Translations under genes and position numbers: made by a program
Source: Siphonodentalium dalli
Taxonomy: Eukaryota > Mollusca > Scaphopoda > Gadilida > Siphonodentaliidae
Direction of reading: 5' to 3'
DNA length: 64,000 bases
Assembly (NCBI GenBank): GCA_032622095.1
Contig: CP136061.1
Location: 196,710,935-196,774,934, forward strand
Part shown: one piece after another, positions 36,281 to 46,787 of the stretch
Position numbering within the stretch: the first letter of the stretch is position 1
Layout: every line of letters starts with the position of its first letter
Notes under the pieces: model-generated
The model's input: only the letters and a program-made list of their open reading frames with translations
What the model was told of the DNA's origin: nothing
Database searches by the model: none

Positions 36281-36526
36281 TAGCGTCAGATGCATCATTG
36301 CCAGTTAATGTACATTAGAGTGGAACTGAATTAACAATGTCACATTGACACAGTACTCAGTTAAGACCAGTAAAACAGCAAAAGTAGTATTATTGTACAG
36401 CAGGCTTATCACTATCAGTACTTACTACATGTACTGACCCCTTACTATCGTGGATCAATCTGAATATGAATGGTTACGCTGCAGATCCCAATTTAATATG
36501 GTAATTTCGCAGCGGGCGAGAGAGTC

Positions 36527-36901
36527 TCAGATCTTTTCCTTCAGCGCACTCTTGAAGGAATCCACAGGCTGTTGTTGTAGGATTAAGGATTCCTCCAGCT
36601 GATTCCAGTCGCATATAGTTCGAACAAATGTGGAATTAGCGAACTGAGCTGACACGTATGGTATAACCTCGTAGCACTGACTGTTGTTCCTTTAAATTAG
36701 GTGCCGAGGAATTTGGCTGGTGACGTAGCCTGTCAGAACTTTGCTCTGCGATCTAAGACGCCTTGTTTCGGGTGTAAAGTATTGATTAGGTGGTATAGCC
36801 GGGTCCAATCCGCCCACCACCTTACTCATGAATCCCAGCCGATTTATTTTCCGCCGTTTCTGCAATGTTGGTAAATCTAGCTCGTAGAGGATCTTGGTCA
36901 T
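36527..36901 (-). pseudogene. LINE reverse-transcriptase C-terminal fossil
   Basis: Read on the minus strand, one frame gives LDLPTLQKRRKINRLGFMSK, then an ETRRLRSQS segment. A second frame, reached after a shift near 36690, gives FANSTFVRTICDWNQL, then VDSFKSALKEKI and a stop at 36527-36529. The pattern of LPTLxxRR, RRxxR, FxxRTxxxWNxL and SFKxxL is the conserved C-terminal region of Jockey/CR1-type LINE polyproteins. The upstream RT and endonuclease are absent, so it is 5'-truncated or eroded. It is a different lineage from the LINE at 50-54 kb. Confidence 0.75.
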
Positions 36902-37609
36902 ATATCCATCTTCTTTGCTTTATGAGCAGGCCACTGGCACTACATCATGATTGTACCGGTACCACAAATTCAATTTTGAGACAATATTCTGGTTATGGCC
37001 AGGTAGCTGAGGTACTGTTCAATACTATAGTTGATCCGTTTCGTTATCGTAGCTTAATTCTTACTGTTCCGGGAATTGAAATATTTTTTGTCACATGAAA
37101 TTCAGTCTTTTTCGATATTTGCGCACATCCATGGGGAGAAATCGGCGAATCTTATATATAAGTCCACAGTTTATCCGTTTGTAGCCAATACACCATTTCC
37201 TTCTGTCAATCCGCGTTGATTCGCGACAAAATTAACTCAAAATACCACAACGAAATCTCCGCGCTTCATTTTGAAGAACGATAACTAAAAGTTAAGATTG
37301 TAATTTGGCTGCAAAAACGAAACGAAACGAATTTTGAAACACAATAATTGTATTCACTGATATTTTCCTGTTGGTATATGGTCTACTATAGTATATGCAA
37401 TCATTTATTTGAAATAATAAGTATCACTTAGAGAATAATTCTTACTGATAATTAGAAATCTCTTTATTTTGTATCCCTTTAATATTAAATAATGGCCCTG
37501 AAAATTGTCTGTTTGTCAGTTTAATGTTCACTAATTATAGCTAGGCTGTTAGATAAAGTATGATATTGCTTCATTTGTCCGGGGTAGTGTATTGTCATAC
37601 TGTCATAAT
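36902..37609. other. Nested-element interior without a recognised gene
   Basis: AT-rich, low-complexity in parts. The first tens of bases may be further frame-shifted LINE sequence (minus strand). No other feature. Confidence 0.4.
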
Positions 37610-39455
37610 AAACTTCAAGTAATAAGGTAACTACTCGTCAATGATGCTTGAATACATAAATGATTAATAAGGTAACAACTACCCGTCAATGATCGACGTC
37701 TTAATATAGAAAGGTGTTATAAGGTAACTAACTACACGGCAATGATACTTATTATAGAAGTTTAATAATTTAACTTCTTGTCAATGATGCTTTAATATAG
37801 AAAGGGTTAATAAGGTAACTATATACCCGTCAATAATGCTTTAGTGTAGAAATGGTTACTAAGGTAACTACATGTCAATGATGCTTTAATAAAGAAAGGG
37901 TTAATAAGATAAAGTTCTACACGTCAATGATGCTTAAATATAGAAAGGGCTAATAGGGTAACTACACGTCAATGATGTTTTAATATAGAAAGGGTTAATA
38001 TGGTAATTACACGCCAATGGTGCTTTAATATAGAAAGGGTTAATATGGTAACTACCGTCCATGATGCTTTAATATAGAACTGGCTACTATGATAACTACA
38101 TGTCAATGATGCTTTATTGTAGAAAGGGTTAATAATGTAACAAATCACCAATGCTACTCATTATAAAAAGGGTTAATAAGGTAACTGCCTGTCAATTATT
38201 GCTTCAACGTAGAAAGGGTTAATAAGGTAATTACACGCCAATGGTGCTTTAATATAGAAAGGGTTAATATGGTAACTATCAGTCAATGATGCTTTAATAT
38301 AGAAAGTGTTATAATATGGTAACTGCACGCCAATGATGCTTTGATACAAAAATGGTTAATAAGGTAATTACCCGTCAATGGCGCTCTAATATAGAAATGG
38401 TTTATAATGTAACTACTCACCAATGATACTTAGTATAGAAAGGGTTGTTTAATGTAACTACCTGTCAATTAATGCTTTAATATAGAAAAGGTTAATAAGG
38501 TAACTACACGCCAATGATACTTAGTATAGAAAGGGTTGGTAAGATAACTACACGACAATGATACTTTAGTATATAGAGGGTTAATTAGGCAACTACCCGT
38601 CAACGATGCTTTAATATAGAAAGGGTTAACATGGTAACTACACGTCAATGATATTTTAATAAAGAAAGGGCTAATAAGGTAACTACATGTCAATGCTGCT
38701 TTAATACAGAAATGGTTAATAAGGTAACTTCACGTCAATGATGCTTTAATATAGAAAGGGTTAATACTGTAACTACTCACCAATGATACTTAGTATAGAA
38801 CGGGTTAATAAGATAACTACCCAGCAATAATGATGCTTTAATATAGAGAGGGTTATAATAAGGTAACTACACGCCAATGATGCTTTAATACATAAATGGT
38901 TAATAAGGTAACTACCCGCCAATGGCGCTTTAATATAGAAAGGGTTAATACTGCAACTACTCACCAATGATACTTAGTACAGAACGGGTTAATAAGGTAA
39001 CTACCTGTCAATTAATGCTTTAATATAGAAAGGGTTAATAAGGTAACTACACGCCAACGGTACTTAGTATAGAAAGGGTTAATAAGGTAACCATATACGA
39101 CAATGATACTTTGGTATATACAGAGTTAAGGAGCCAACTACCCGTCAATGATGCTATACTATAGAAAGGGTTAACATTGTAACTACACATCAATGATATT
39201 TTAATATAGAAAGGGTTAATAAGGTAACTACGCGTCAATGATTCTTCAATAAAGAAAGGGGTAATAAGGTAACTTCACATCAATGGTGCTTTAATATAGA
39301 AAGGGTTAATACTGTAACTACTCACCAATGTTACTTAGTATAGAAAGGGTTAATAAGGTAACTACCTGTCAATTAATGATTTAATATAGAATGGTTAATA
39401 AGGTAACTACACGCCAATGGTGCTGTAAAATAGAAAGGGTTAATAAGGTGACTGC
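37610..39455. repeat. 45-50 bp minisatellite, about 40 copies
   Basis: The consensus unit is approximately GAAAGGGTTAATAAGGTAAC followed by TACACGTCAATGATGCTTTAATATA. Units vary in length (45-50 bp) and sequence, with mixed sub-variants (ACTTAGTATAG, TTAATGCTTTAATATAG) alternating, a sign of higher-order turnover. Lies just inside the right end of the nested element. Non-coding. Confidence 0.88.
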
Positions 39456-39489
39456 AATGCAGATTATACAGTTTAACAAAATACCACAG

Positions 39490-39770
39490 GTGTATATATA
39501 TCCGGGTGAACACTGTAGTAAATACCTGGGCGAAACCCTAGTGTAAATACCTGGGTGTAAATACCTGGTGTAAATACCTGGGTGTAAATCCGTAAAAACC
39601 CGGGTAAACTGGGGTTTATACCTAACATATATAGAAAACACCTGGGTAAATTTATATAAATCCCGGATTTACCTGGGTGTAACCTGGGTGTGACCTGGGT
39701 GGAACCAGGGTAAAACCTATATGTACCGGGGTATACCTAGGTAAACACCAAGATTTACCCAGGTACATTT
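39490..39770. repeat. CCTGGGTGTAAATA minisatellite at the right end of the nested element
   Basis: Repeated TACCTGGGTGTAA and ACCTGGGTG words up to the terminal inverted repeat at 39779. It mirrors the CCCAGGT-type array inside the left terminus, so both ends carry the same word clustered subterminally. Confidence 0.8.
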
Positions 39771-39781
39771 TTATATGGGCC

Positions 39782-41915
39782 GGGCTGGATTGGGATGGTC
39801 CGGGCTGGTCCGGGCTGTCAGCGTCGTTATCGGTAAACATAATCGGCGATGGCGGCATTTTGGGGGTTAATTGCCAGGCATTCGTGGGCGACTCGCCATT
39901 GTATCTTCGTGAGTGTAGTCGAGGGTAGTTCCACAACACATATGTAAGGAGTTATTAGAAGTACGAGGACATTAAGGGGGTCCGGGCTGTGAATTTGTTT
40001 ATTGGGGGCTCAATTTTTTTATTCTGGCTGAATCTGGGAAGTTTACGGGTTAATAAGCGGCACTTCCGTTTGACATTGACCACCCTCCGTGCGTATTTGG
40101 GTTTCATTAACACCCTCGCACATGTATGGATACTAAAATCATACCTGGACGCAGCAGGGGCGGTCCGGGCTGTTAGCTTCATTTCACGGCGAACATTTTC
40201 GCCGATGCCGGCATTTTGAGGGTTAATAGCGACCCTGAGTGGGTTTCCATGACACCCCTGCACTTATATTGCCCTTAAAATCAGTCATATAGTCCATATG
40301 GGGTTCCGGGCTGGACTGGGCTTGTCCGGGCTGTCAGCGTCGTTATCGGTAAACATAATCGGCGATGGCGGCATTTTGGGGGTTAATTGCCAGGCATTCG
40401 TGGGCGACTCGCCATTGAATCTTCTTGAATGTAGTCGAGGGTAGTTCCACAACACATATGTAAGGAGTTATTAGAAGTACGAGGACATTCATTAAGGGGG
40501 TCCGGGCTGTGAATTTGTTTATTGGGGGCTTAATTTTTTTATTCTGGCTGAATCTGGGAAGTTTAGGGGTTAATAAGCGGCACTTCCGTTTGACCTTGAC
40601 CACTCTCCGTGCGTATTTGGGTTTCATTAACACCCTCGCACATGTATGGATACTAAAATCATACCTGGACGCAGCAGGGGCGGTCCGGACTGTTAGCTTC
40701 ATTTCACGGCGAACATTTTCGCCGATGCCGGCATTTTGAGGGTTAATAGCGACCCTGAGTGGTTTTCCATGACACCCCTGCACTTATATTGGCCTTACAA
40801 TCACTCATATAGTCCATATTGGGGGGTCCGGGCTGGACTGGGATGGTCCGGGCTGGTCCGGGCTGTCAGCGTCGTTATCGGTAAACATAATCGGCGATGG
40901 CGGCATTTTTGGGGGTTAATTGCCAGGCATTCGTGGGCGACTCGCCATTGTATATTCGTGAGTGTAGTCGAGGGTAGTTCCACAACACATATGTAAGGAG
41001 TTATTAGAAGTACGAGGACATTAAGGGGGTCCGGGCTGTGAATTTGTTTATTGGGGGCGCAATTTTTTAATTCTGGCTGAATCTGGGAAGTTTAGGGGTT
41101 AATAAGCGGCACTTCCGTTTGACCTTGACCACTCTCCGTGCGTATTTGGGTTTCATTAACACCCTCGCACATATATGGATACTAAAATCATACCTGGACG
41201 CAGCAGGGGCGGTCCGGGCTGTTAGCTTCATTTCACGGCGAACATTTTCGCCGATGCCGGCATTTTGAGGGTTAATAGCGAGCCTGATTGGGTTTCCATG
41301 ACACCCCTGCACTAATATTGCCCTTAAAATCACTCATATAGTCCATATGGGAGGTCCGGACTGGACTGTGATGGTCCGGGCTGTCAGCGTCGTTATCGGT
41401 AAACATAATCGGCGATGGCGGCATTTTGGGGGTTAATTGCCAGGCATTCGTTGGCGACTCGCCCTTGAATCTTCGTGAGTGTAGTCGAGGGTAGTTCCAC
41501 AACGCATATGTAAGGAGTTATTAGAAGTACAAGGACAGTAAGGGGGTCCGGGCTGTGAATTTGTTTATTGGGGGCGCAATTTTTTAATTCTGGCTGAATC
41601 TGGGAAGTTTAGGGGTTAATAAGCGGCACTTCCGTTTGACCTTGACCACTCTCCGTGCGTATTTGGGTTTCATTAACACCCCCGCACAGGTATGGATACT
41701 AAAATCCCACCTGGACGGAGCAGGGGCGGTCCGGGCTGTTAGCTTCATTTCGCGGCGAACATTTTCGCCGATGCCGGCATTTTGAGGGTTAATAGCGACC
41801 CTGAGTGGGTTTCCATGACACCCCTTGACTTATATTGGCCTTACAATCACTCATATAGTCCATATGGTGGGTCCGAGCTGGTCCGGGCTGGTCCGGGCGG
41901 TGTTTAGTCACACCC
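39782..41915 (-). repeat. Right MULE arm, outer part: about 4 copies of the 527-bp unit
   Basis: Inverted copies of the left-arm unit run to the terminus ...GGTGTTTAGTCACACC at 41914-41915. Units start around 39782, 40300, 40835 and 41355. Small unit-specific changes occur, such as CATTCATTAAGGGGG at 40488. The last unit ends with GTCCGGGCTGGTCCGGGCGG before the terminal sequence. Confidence 0.88.
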
Positions 41916-41924
41916 CAAACATTA
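41916..41924. repeat. 9-bp target-site duplication, right (CAAACATTA)
   Basis: Exact repeat of 18689-18697, directly after the right terminus of the composite transposon. Confidence 0.88.
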
Positions 41925-42177
41925 TATATACTTATTTCATTGTGTGTTAAATTTGTCCCATTTTCTATCTATATACATGTTGGAGATGGCAACAACAGGC
42001 ATTTAGCAGGAAATTAGTAGGACCACATGGTCATGGATGTGCATGCTGTTTTTATTTAAACCACAAAATCGCGTATCCTGCATTTTCCGATATCATAAAC
42101 ATGTAGGCGTGTCACATATGATAACCATGTCATCATACATAATTATACGCCATAAGTTTAATCGGCATGAAATACAG

Positions 42178-42333
42178 GTACAGCTGGCGGGTGGACGCCT
42201 TGGACAGAATTTGGCCACTGCAGTGCATCTTGTGGAAACGGCGCCATGAAAAGAAGTCGGACATGCTTCAATTTGGGCGGTTGTTCTGGTCTCTCCGAGG
42301 AAACAAAAACATGCAACTTGGGAGAGTGTCACG
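42178..42333 (+). CDS. TSP1-domain exon D
   Basis: A 156-nt exon bounded by ...GAAATACAG and GTGAGT, phase 1 at both ends. It encodes AGGWTPWTEFGHCSASCGNG, then RSRTC, GGCSG and KTCNLGECH. WxxW, CSASCG (fits the POFUT2 consensus), RSRTC and six cysteines are a canonical TSP1 repeat. It resumes the series after the 25-kb intron occupied by the composite transposon; the matching phase argues that the insertion left the gene splice-competent. Confidence 0.88.
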
Positions 42334-44266
42334 GTGAGTAATATTTTGAGGCTGTGCATGGGAGGTTCTTTGGGGGGGGGGTGTTTCATGCTCCACAAAC
42401 GTTTTAATAGTTGAAAAGTTCATGTTTGACACAATAATCAGTAGTTGTTGTTTATGTTGGATCAACTTGGATGTTGTCCAAACCATAAGTTTACCATTCA
42501 TTTCGGCCACATTAGCGTGAAAATTTGGGACTCTTGTGGGTACAGGTTGGGAATTTCCGATAGTTGGAAAGCTTGAGGTGCCAGTTGGAAAATTTAACAT
42601 ATAGAAATGATCAGAATTCCCGATACAAATCACGAATAATGGAGATAACGCGTTATAATTTGATGTTAACAGGACATGTCCCATTTATAGATTTATACCA
42701 CGTAAATCACCGGTGTTGGCCAGCCAGTGCGTCTATGCGTTCGTCCGCCACATATTTTTTCCTGGTGATAATTCAGCTTAAGTTGTCTGATTGTTTAAAC
42801 AAAAATTATAATTATATATTACCCACAAGACTCGGAAAATACAGGTCAAATTCGCATTTCGTTTTGGTCCGCCCAATTTTCCCTCAGTTATGGTGCTTGT
42901 TATAAAATACCGATTATTTTGATTTCTGGATGATAACTTTAAGTAATGTTATGCTTTTTAACTTTGGTATATGGATTAATTAAGTGAAAATACAGGTCAG
43001 GTTCAAATTTGGATTCGGTCTGTTGTTAACGCGGAGTTATGGCCCTTGTCGACTTAGTTGATTTGAAATCAGGGATGGTAAGATATGAATAAATAAATCT
43101 ATGTAGACATTTTATACTTTGGAAAAGACTTTGAAATAGCTACGAGATGTTTTGATTTTTTTGCACAGAAGGGAGAAGTCTGATTCTTCAATTAAGTCTA
43201 TAAATTGAATACGTTTTTATCACAGGCCCATGGGGAAAATTACTGTCACACATAAAAGTTCTGAGTGACGCCAGATATTTTGATCGGGGTTTATTTTAAA
43301 TTTTCTTATAGATCAGAATTAATCAAATCGTTCGAAATTTGAGATAAATTACTGCGTAATATTAATATCTAATTATTTGATTGGTTATCGAAAACAAAAA
43401 TGAATGTTATTTTTACGAATGAGATCATTTTGGTATACATTATAATATACACAAACTAGGTTTTATTTTTCTAATACGCTTTTACGAGGGAATTCACAAT
43501 TAAAACAACAAATGTTCTCATAATAAACCTTCAATGGATGCACCAACAGCTTATATCTATTAACTTACTCTTTCTTGTTTCATTGCTCGTCGAATGGGAT
43601 TGGTTTCCATAGTAATGCGCAAAGCAACTTTTTATCGTGATATGGGTCCCGTTCACACACTCCCGTTCATAAAATGCATCTGTGGCACAGTTACTAACTA
43701 TACGTGATAAGTAAAATACATATAAATACACCTGTAACGACATCGATGAACCGAATTTACCTTCAATTATATAGCATCCAATTGTACATGTACCATAAGA
43801 ATCAATCATACAGGTATTTGAAGGACAATATCGGTAGAATCGTTATAATGTGGAGCTACGGAGGAGATTTTACTTTACATATCATGTCGTTAGCTTCGGA
43901 AAAGGTGCTTCGGTAAAGGTTCATATGCCGACACCATGTGGTTTTCTACGAAGAAATGGCTGCAACACAGGAAAAACTTCACAGTGTGGACACGCTAACT
44001 TGACCGACTCACACCGATTTTGTGATATTCATGCAGGGCATTGGTACACATTTAAGTGAGTCTGTCCATTCGGTCGCTCATATACACACAATCATGTTGG
44101 TATGAAAGGAAACCAAAATGTCAATATCCCCTTCTGTGCATGTTATAACGATATTTATATAACCGCAACATATGTATAATCCAATATGTTAATTTAGTGT
44201 GCGTATATATATACTAAATTATGTTATGTCACGCCATGTTATGTTATACATGTATGCTTCATGCAG
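42334..44266. other. Intron between exons D and E
   Basis: No mobile element with clear ends. Words such as AAATACAGGTCAxxTTCxxA (42838, 42989) and GTTATGGxxCTTGT form a degenerate pair about 150 bp apart. A possible extra exon near 43921-44054 was considered and rejected. Confidence 0.5.
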
Positions 44267-44554
44267 ACCGCTGTTTCGGACGAAACCGTTCAGATATAAG
44301 CTGCGACGAGAACACCACCTTCTTTGTGACTAAAGCAACGTGCAACACCAGTGCTGTCGTCGACGAATCGTGCCGATTGGCTGTGCAAACGAGCACAGAT
44401 AAGGACAACTGCACAAGCGACATAACTAAACAAACAAAAGAGGCGTGTGAGACGGTGACGTCAAACTCGTGTGCGTTCTCAGAGATATCACGTCATCTGG
44501 CAAATACATCGCTGGAAAATTGCGACGAAGCTTGTGTCTCTTATATGTGTAGAG
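44267..44554 (+). CDS. Cysteine-rich extracellular domain exon E, unrecognised fold
   Basis: A 288-nt exon bounded by ...CTTCATGCAG and GTATGT, phase 1 at both ends like the TSP1 exons, so it encodes a self-contained module of about 96 residues. It starts DRCFGRNRSDISCDENTT and ends CDEACVSYMCR. It has ten cysteines, an even number suited to five disulphides, and five N-x-S/T sites (NRS, NTT, NTS, NCT, NTS). There is no WxxW and no match to EGF, kringle, Ig or LDLR-A spacing that I recognise. It is most likely the next ectodomain module of the same protein. No transmembrane segment or stop for the gene is found downstream in the window. Confidence 0.72.
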
Positions 44555-44606
44555 GTATGTTTTAGTGCTGACTCGGCCATAACTTATTTTGTGGACGACA
44601 ATATAC

Positions 44607-44785
44607 GGAAGCCCATCAGTGCCAACGCATAAAAATATATCTGTGATAAATCGCAAATGTTTGCGATAAATAGCAAACTACTTTGCGATAACACGCAAAG
44701 ATGTTTGCAATTTATCAAAGGTTTGCGATTTATCACTAGATTTTTCGCAAAGTTGTTTAGGAACACAACGAGGAGCAAACTGCAA
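44607..44785. repeat. Palindromic GCGATAAATCGC module, inverted copy
   Basis: AAGCCCATCAGTGCCAACGC, ATAAAAATATATCTGTGATA and then repeated TTTGCGATAAATxGCAAA variants, ending near GGAGCAAACTGC. In reverse complement it follows the module inside the 8251-12252 element. Confidence 0.65.
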
Positions 44786-44985
44786 AGCAGATTTTACTCC
44801 CCTAGCTACACTGGTCTGACCATTGCCACCACTTATACAGACTGTATTAAATATAGCATTTTTTTATTTAAGACTTTTGTCGACTATAATTCATTCTGAT
44901 TTGATCCAACCAATTTCCAAATGAATATTATCAGTTCATTTTCTCGGATTATTGCTGAATGAATTGTAACCGACAATAATTTTAA

Positions 44986-45291
44986 AGGTGTACGGTACAC
45001 TAAATACAGCCATGTATGGTACCATCTTCTATTATATTCAACAGGATATATGCAACAAATGAAAGCATTTGAGCCATGGATGAGTGCAATATATACTCAT
45101 GTGCTCCATGAACGATGTAGCCATAAACTCATTTTCATGATAATTACCATGTTGTTTTCACCGTTCATAAAGTAAATGAGTGTATTTTGCACTCGCCAAT
45201 GGCTAAAATGCATTCACTTGTTGCATACATTCAATTGAGTATAATAGAAAATGGTTCCCATAAAGCGCCGGATTTAGTGTACAGTCCCCCT
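44986..45291. mobile_element. Palindromic MITE flanked by TTAA
   Basis: Ends AGGTGTACGGTACACTAAAT and the reverse complement of ATTTAGTGTACAGTCCCCCT. The arms stay paired for over 100 bp (TTCTATTATA, ATGCAACAA, GAGTGCAA words mirrored). TTAA lies at 44982-44985 and 45292-45295, compatible with a piggyBac-like target. A diverged relative is at 23865-24070. Confidence 0.72.
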
Positions 45292-45296
45292 TTAAA

Positions 45297-46032
45297 TAAA
45301 GGCATGCAATGTTTCCTTACATTCTGAATGTGTGAAGACACGGAATACTATTAAATATAATTAATGAACTCAGAAAAGTCCATACTGCATGATGTCCTGT
45401 AAATTAATCATATGTTCCATCTTACCTGATAGAAGTAAGACAGACGCTCTTTACCCAGACAATGAATACTAAGATTCCAATACGATTTTTGCAAGGGATG
45501 TAGAGTTACCTTATATGTACTACAATTACGTACGGACATATTTTGATCACCGACAAGATCAAGCAACATACGCAATAATGTACTAGATTTTATTTGAGGG
45601 CGGATTCACGCTGGGCATTCGGTGCGGAAGATAGTTATCGGTCTCTAAATAGTAATGTTGTCAATCGGTGGGTAGCCACTTTCAGGGGGTTACAGATAAA
45701 TCGTCGGCTGGACGCATTTCTTTGTACATATTTGAAGGACATTTAGTGCCTAAAATGTATGCAAATTGTTCAGCTAACTTAAATTGTGAAGACCCATAAT
45801 CTACGTAGGAATGTTACACGTATTCCAGTATATATCATGTCATGAATCCCTACCCCACATGGCTAACGCCCGCGGAGCGTAGAGTAGAGATTCGTGGCAT
45901 GATATAGTATTTCAATACAACGGATAATTTTACGGTGCTGAAGTGAATTTTATGAGTTTCTCCCGTATAACACAAACAAACACATTTTTACATTAATTCA
46001 CCTATCTAAATATGACTGTGAGACTGTATCAG
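45297..46032. other. No gene recognised
   Basis: AT-rich unique sequence between two repeats. It probably belongs to the intron after exon E, if the gene continues. Confidence 0.45.
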
Positions 46033-46275
46033 CACTGAAAAAACAAACTTAGTCAAAAGTAACTAAGTTACCTTAGTCAGAACCCCCGTCTCAAAACTAA
46101 CTAACTTAGCTTAGTCAGAAATGACTAAGGTTGCCCTTAGTCATTTCTGACTAAGGCCTTAGTCAGAAATGACTAAGGCCTTAGTCAGAAATAAATAAGC
46201 CCTTAGTCAGAAATGACTAAGGCCTTAGTCGGAAATGACTAAGGCCTTAGTCAGAAATGACTAAGGCTTGACTAA
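46033..46275. repeat. Palindrome array CCTTAGTCA-GAAA-TGACTAAGG
   Basis: About six tandem 22-bp units, each a 9-bp stem CCTTAGTCA / TGACTAAGG around GAAA, at 46141-46268. They are preceded by more divergent CTTAGTCA words and the start ACTGAAAAAACAAACTTAGT. A matching inverted end lies at 48826-48939. Confidence 0.82.
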
Positions 46276-46659
46276 GTCATCACTGTATCCAGATAGTACA
46301 TTTAATTGGGCCTAATTATTGGGGGTATCATAGCCCTGCAGCCTCAGCTGAACATCGCAACTGCAGATTAAAATAACTGAAAATAATGACTTACAGGTAT
46401 CAACATAAATTTTATTAACTATTGAAACAATTAGACAATATAAACAATGTTTTATCTTGAAAGAAAATTATTCATCACAGAATACTAGTATGCATTGAAT
46501 ATACATTCAATATCTGACCAGTCGATAATTGTTTCAAATTGAAACAAAAATTTATGCTTACATTAAAATGATAACGAACGACCAACATAGAAGATTAAAT
46601 CGGAGGAAATGAAGAGTTTTTTTAGAAGAAAAATTATATGATAAATATCTTCACCACTA

Positions 46660-46787
46660 TGTGTGGAACTGAGCGCTTGTATCAAGCCACGGTGGGGTTT
46701 CCGACACACATCGTGACTTGCCTTCAGGCTCGTCACAATAATTTCAGGAACACCGCCTTGGCTTGATACAAGCGTGCATATCCACAC
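46660..46787. repeat. Imperfect hairpin, arms about 43 bp
   Basis: TGTGTGGAACTGAGCGCTTG, TATCAAGCCACGGTGG on the left mirrors CCGCCTTGGCTTGATACAAG and TATCCACACA on the right. Probably a foldback element. The open frame through it is not supported as a gene. Confidence 0.6.

Larger units (their letters stand above)
25902..39779. mobile_element. Nested 13.9-kb element with CCCATATAAAAATG termini, class unknown
   Basis: The two ends are exact inverted repeats of at least 28 bp beginning CCCATATAAAAATGTACCTG. Both ends are followed internally by CCTGGGT-rich minisatellites (25915-26690 and about 39490-39770). It interrupts a 527-bp unit of the MULE arm; the flanks ...GGTCC and CCGGG... suggest a 2-bp CC duplication. 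No transposase, integrase, polymerase or helicase frame was recognised in the interior, which holds MITEs, a hAT-type element, a LINE fossil and a long minisatellite. It could be a non-autonomous giant element or one whose coding part decayed. Confidence 0.68.
18698..41915 (+). mobile_element. Composite Mutator-like transposon, 23.2 kb, with a nested 13.9-kb element
   Basis: The ends are (C)GGTGTGACTAAACACC on the left and its reverse complement on the right; at least 34 bp are identical before the first mismatch, and homology continues through both arms. The element is flanked by the 9-bp duplication CAAACATTA. Its order is: left arm of 527-bp repeats (18698-21494), MULE transposase pseudogene, non-coding centre with a hairpin, right arm (25258-25901 and 39782-41915) interrupted by the 13.9-kb element. 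Without the insertion it is about 9.3 kb with arms of about 2.80 and 2.78 kb. It lies in one intron of the TSP1 gene, in the same orientation as the transposase (plus). Confidence 0.9.

Noticed and set aside
37610-39455. Regularly spaced repeats suggestive of a CRISPR array
   Set aside because: Units are contiguous, without unique spacers, and vary gradually; there are no cas genes and the host is an animal.
25902-39779. Maverick/Polinton or other virus-like giant element
   Set aside because: No DNA polymerase B, retroviral-type integrase, capsid, protease or ATPase frame was recognised, and the termini do not look like theirs.
43921-44054. Possible cysteine-containing exon between TSP1 exon D and exon E
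   Set aside because: It has a fair donor (AA|GTGAGT), but the upstream AG lacks a pyrimidine tract and phase 1-1 is not met in the open frame.
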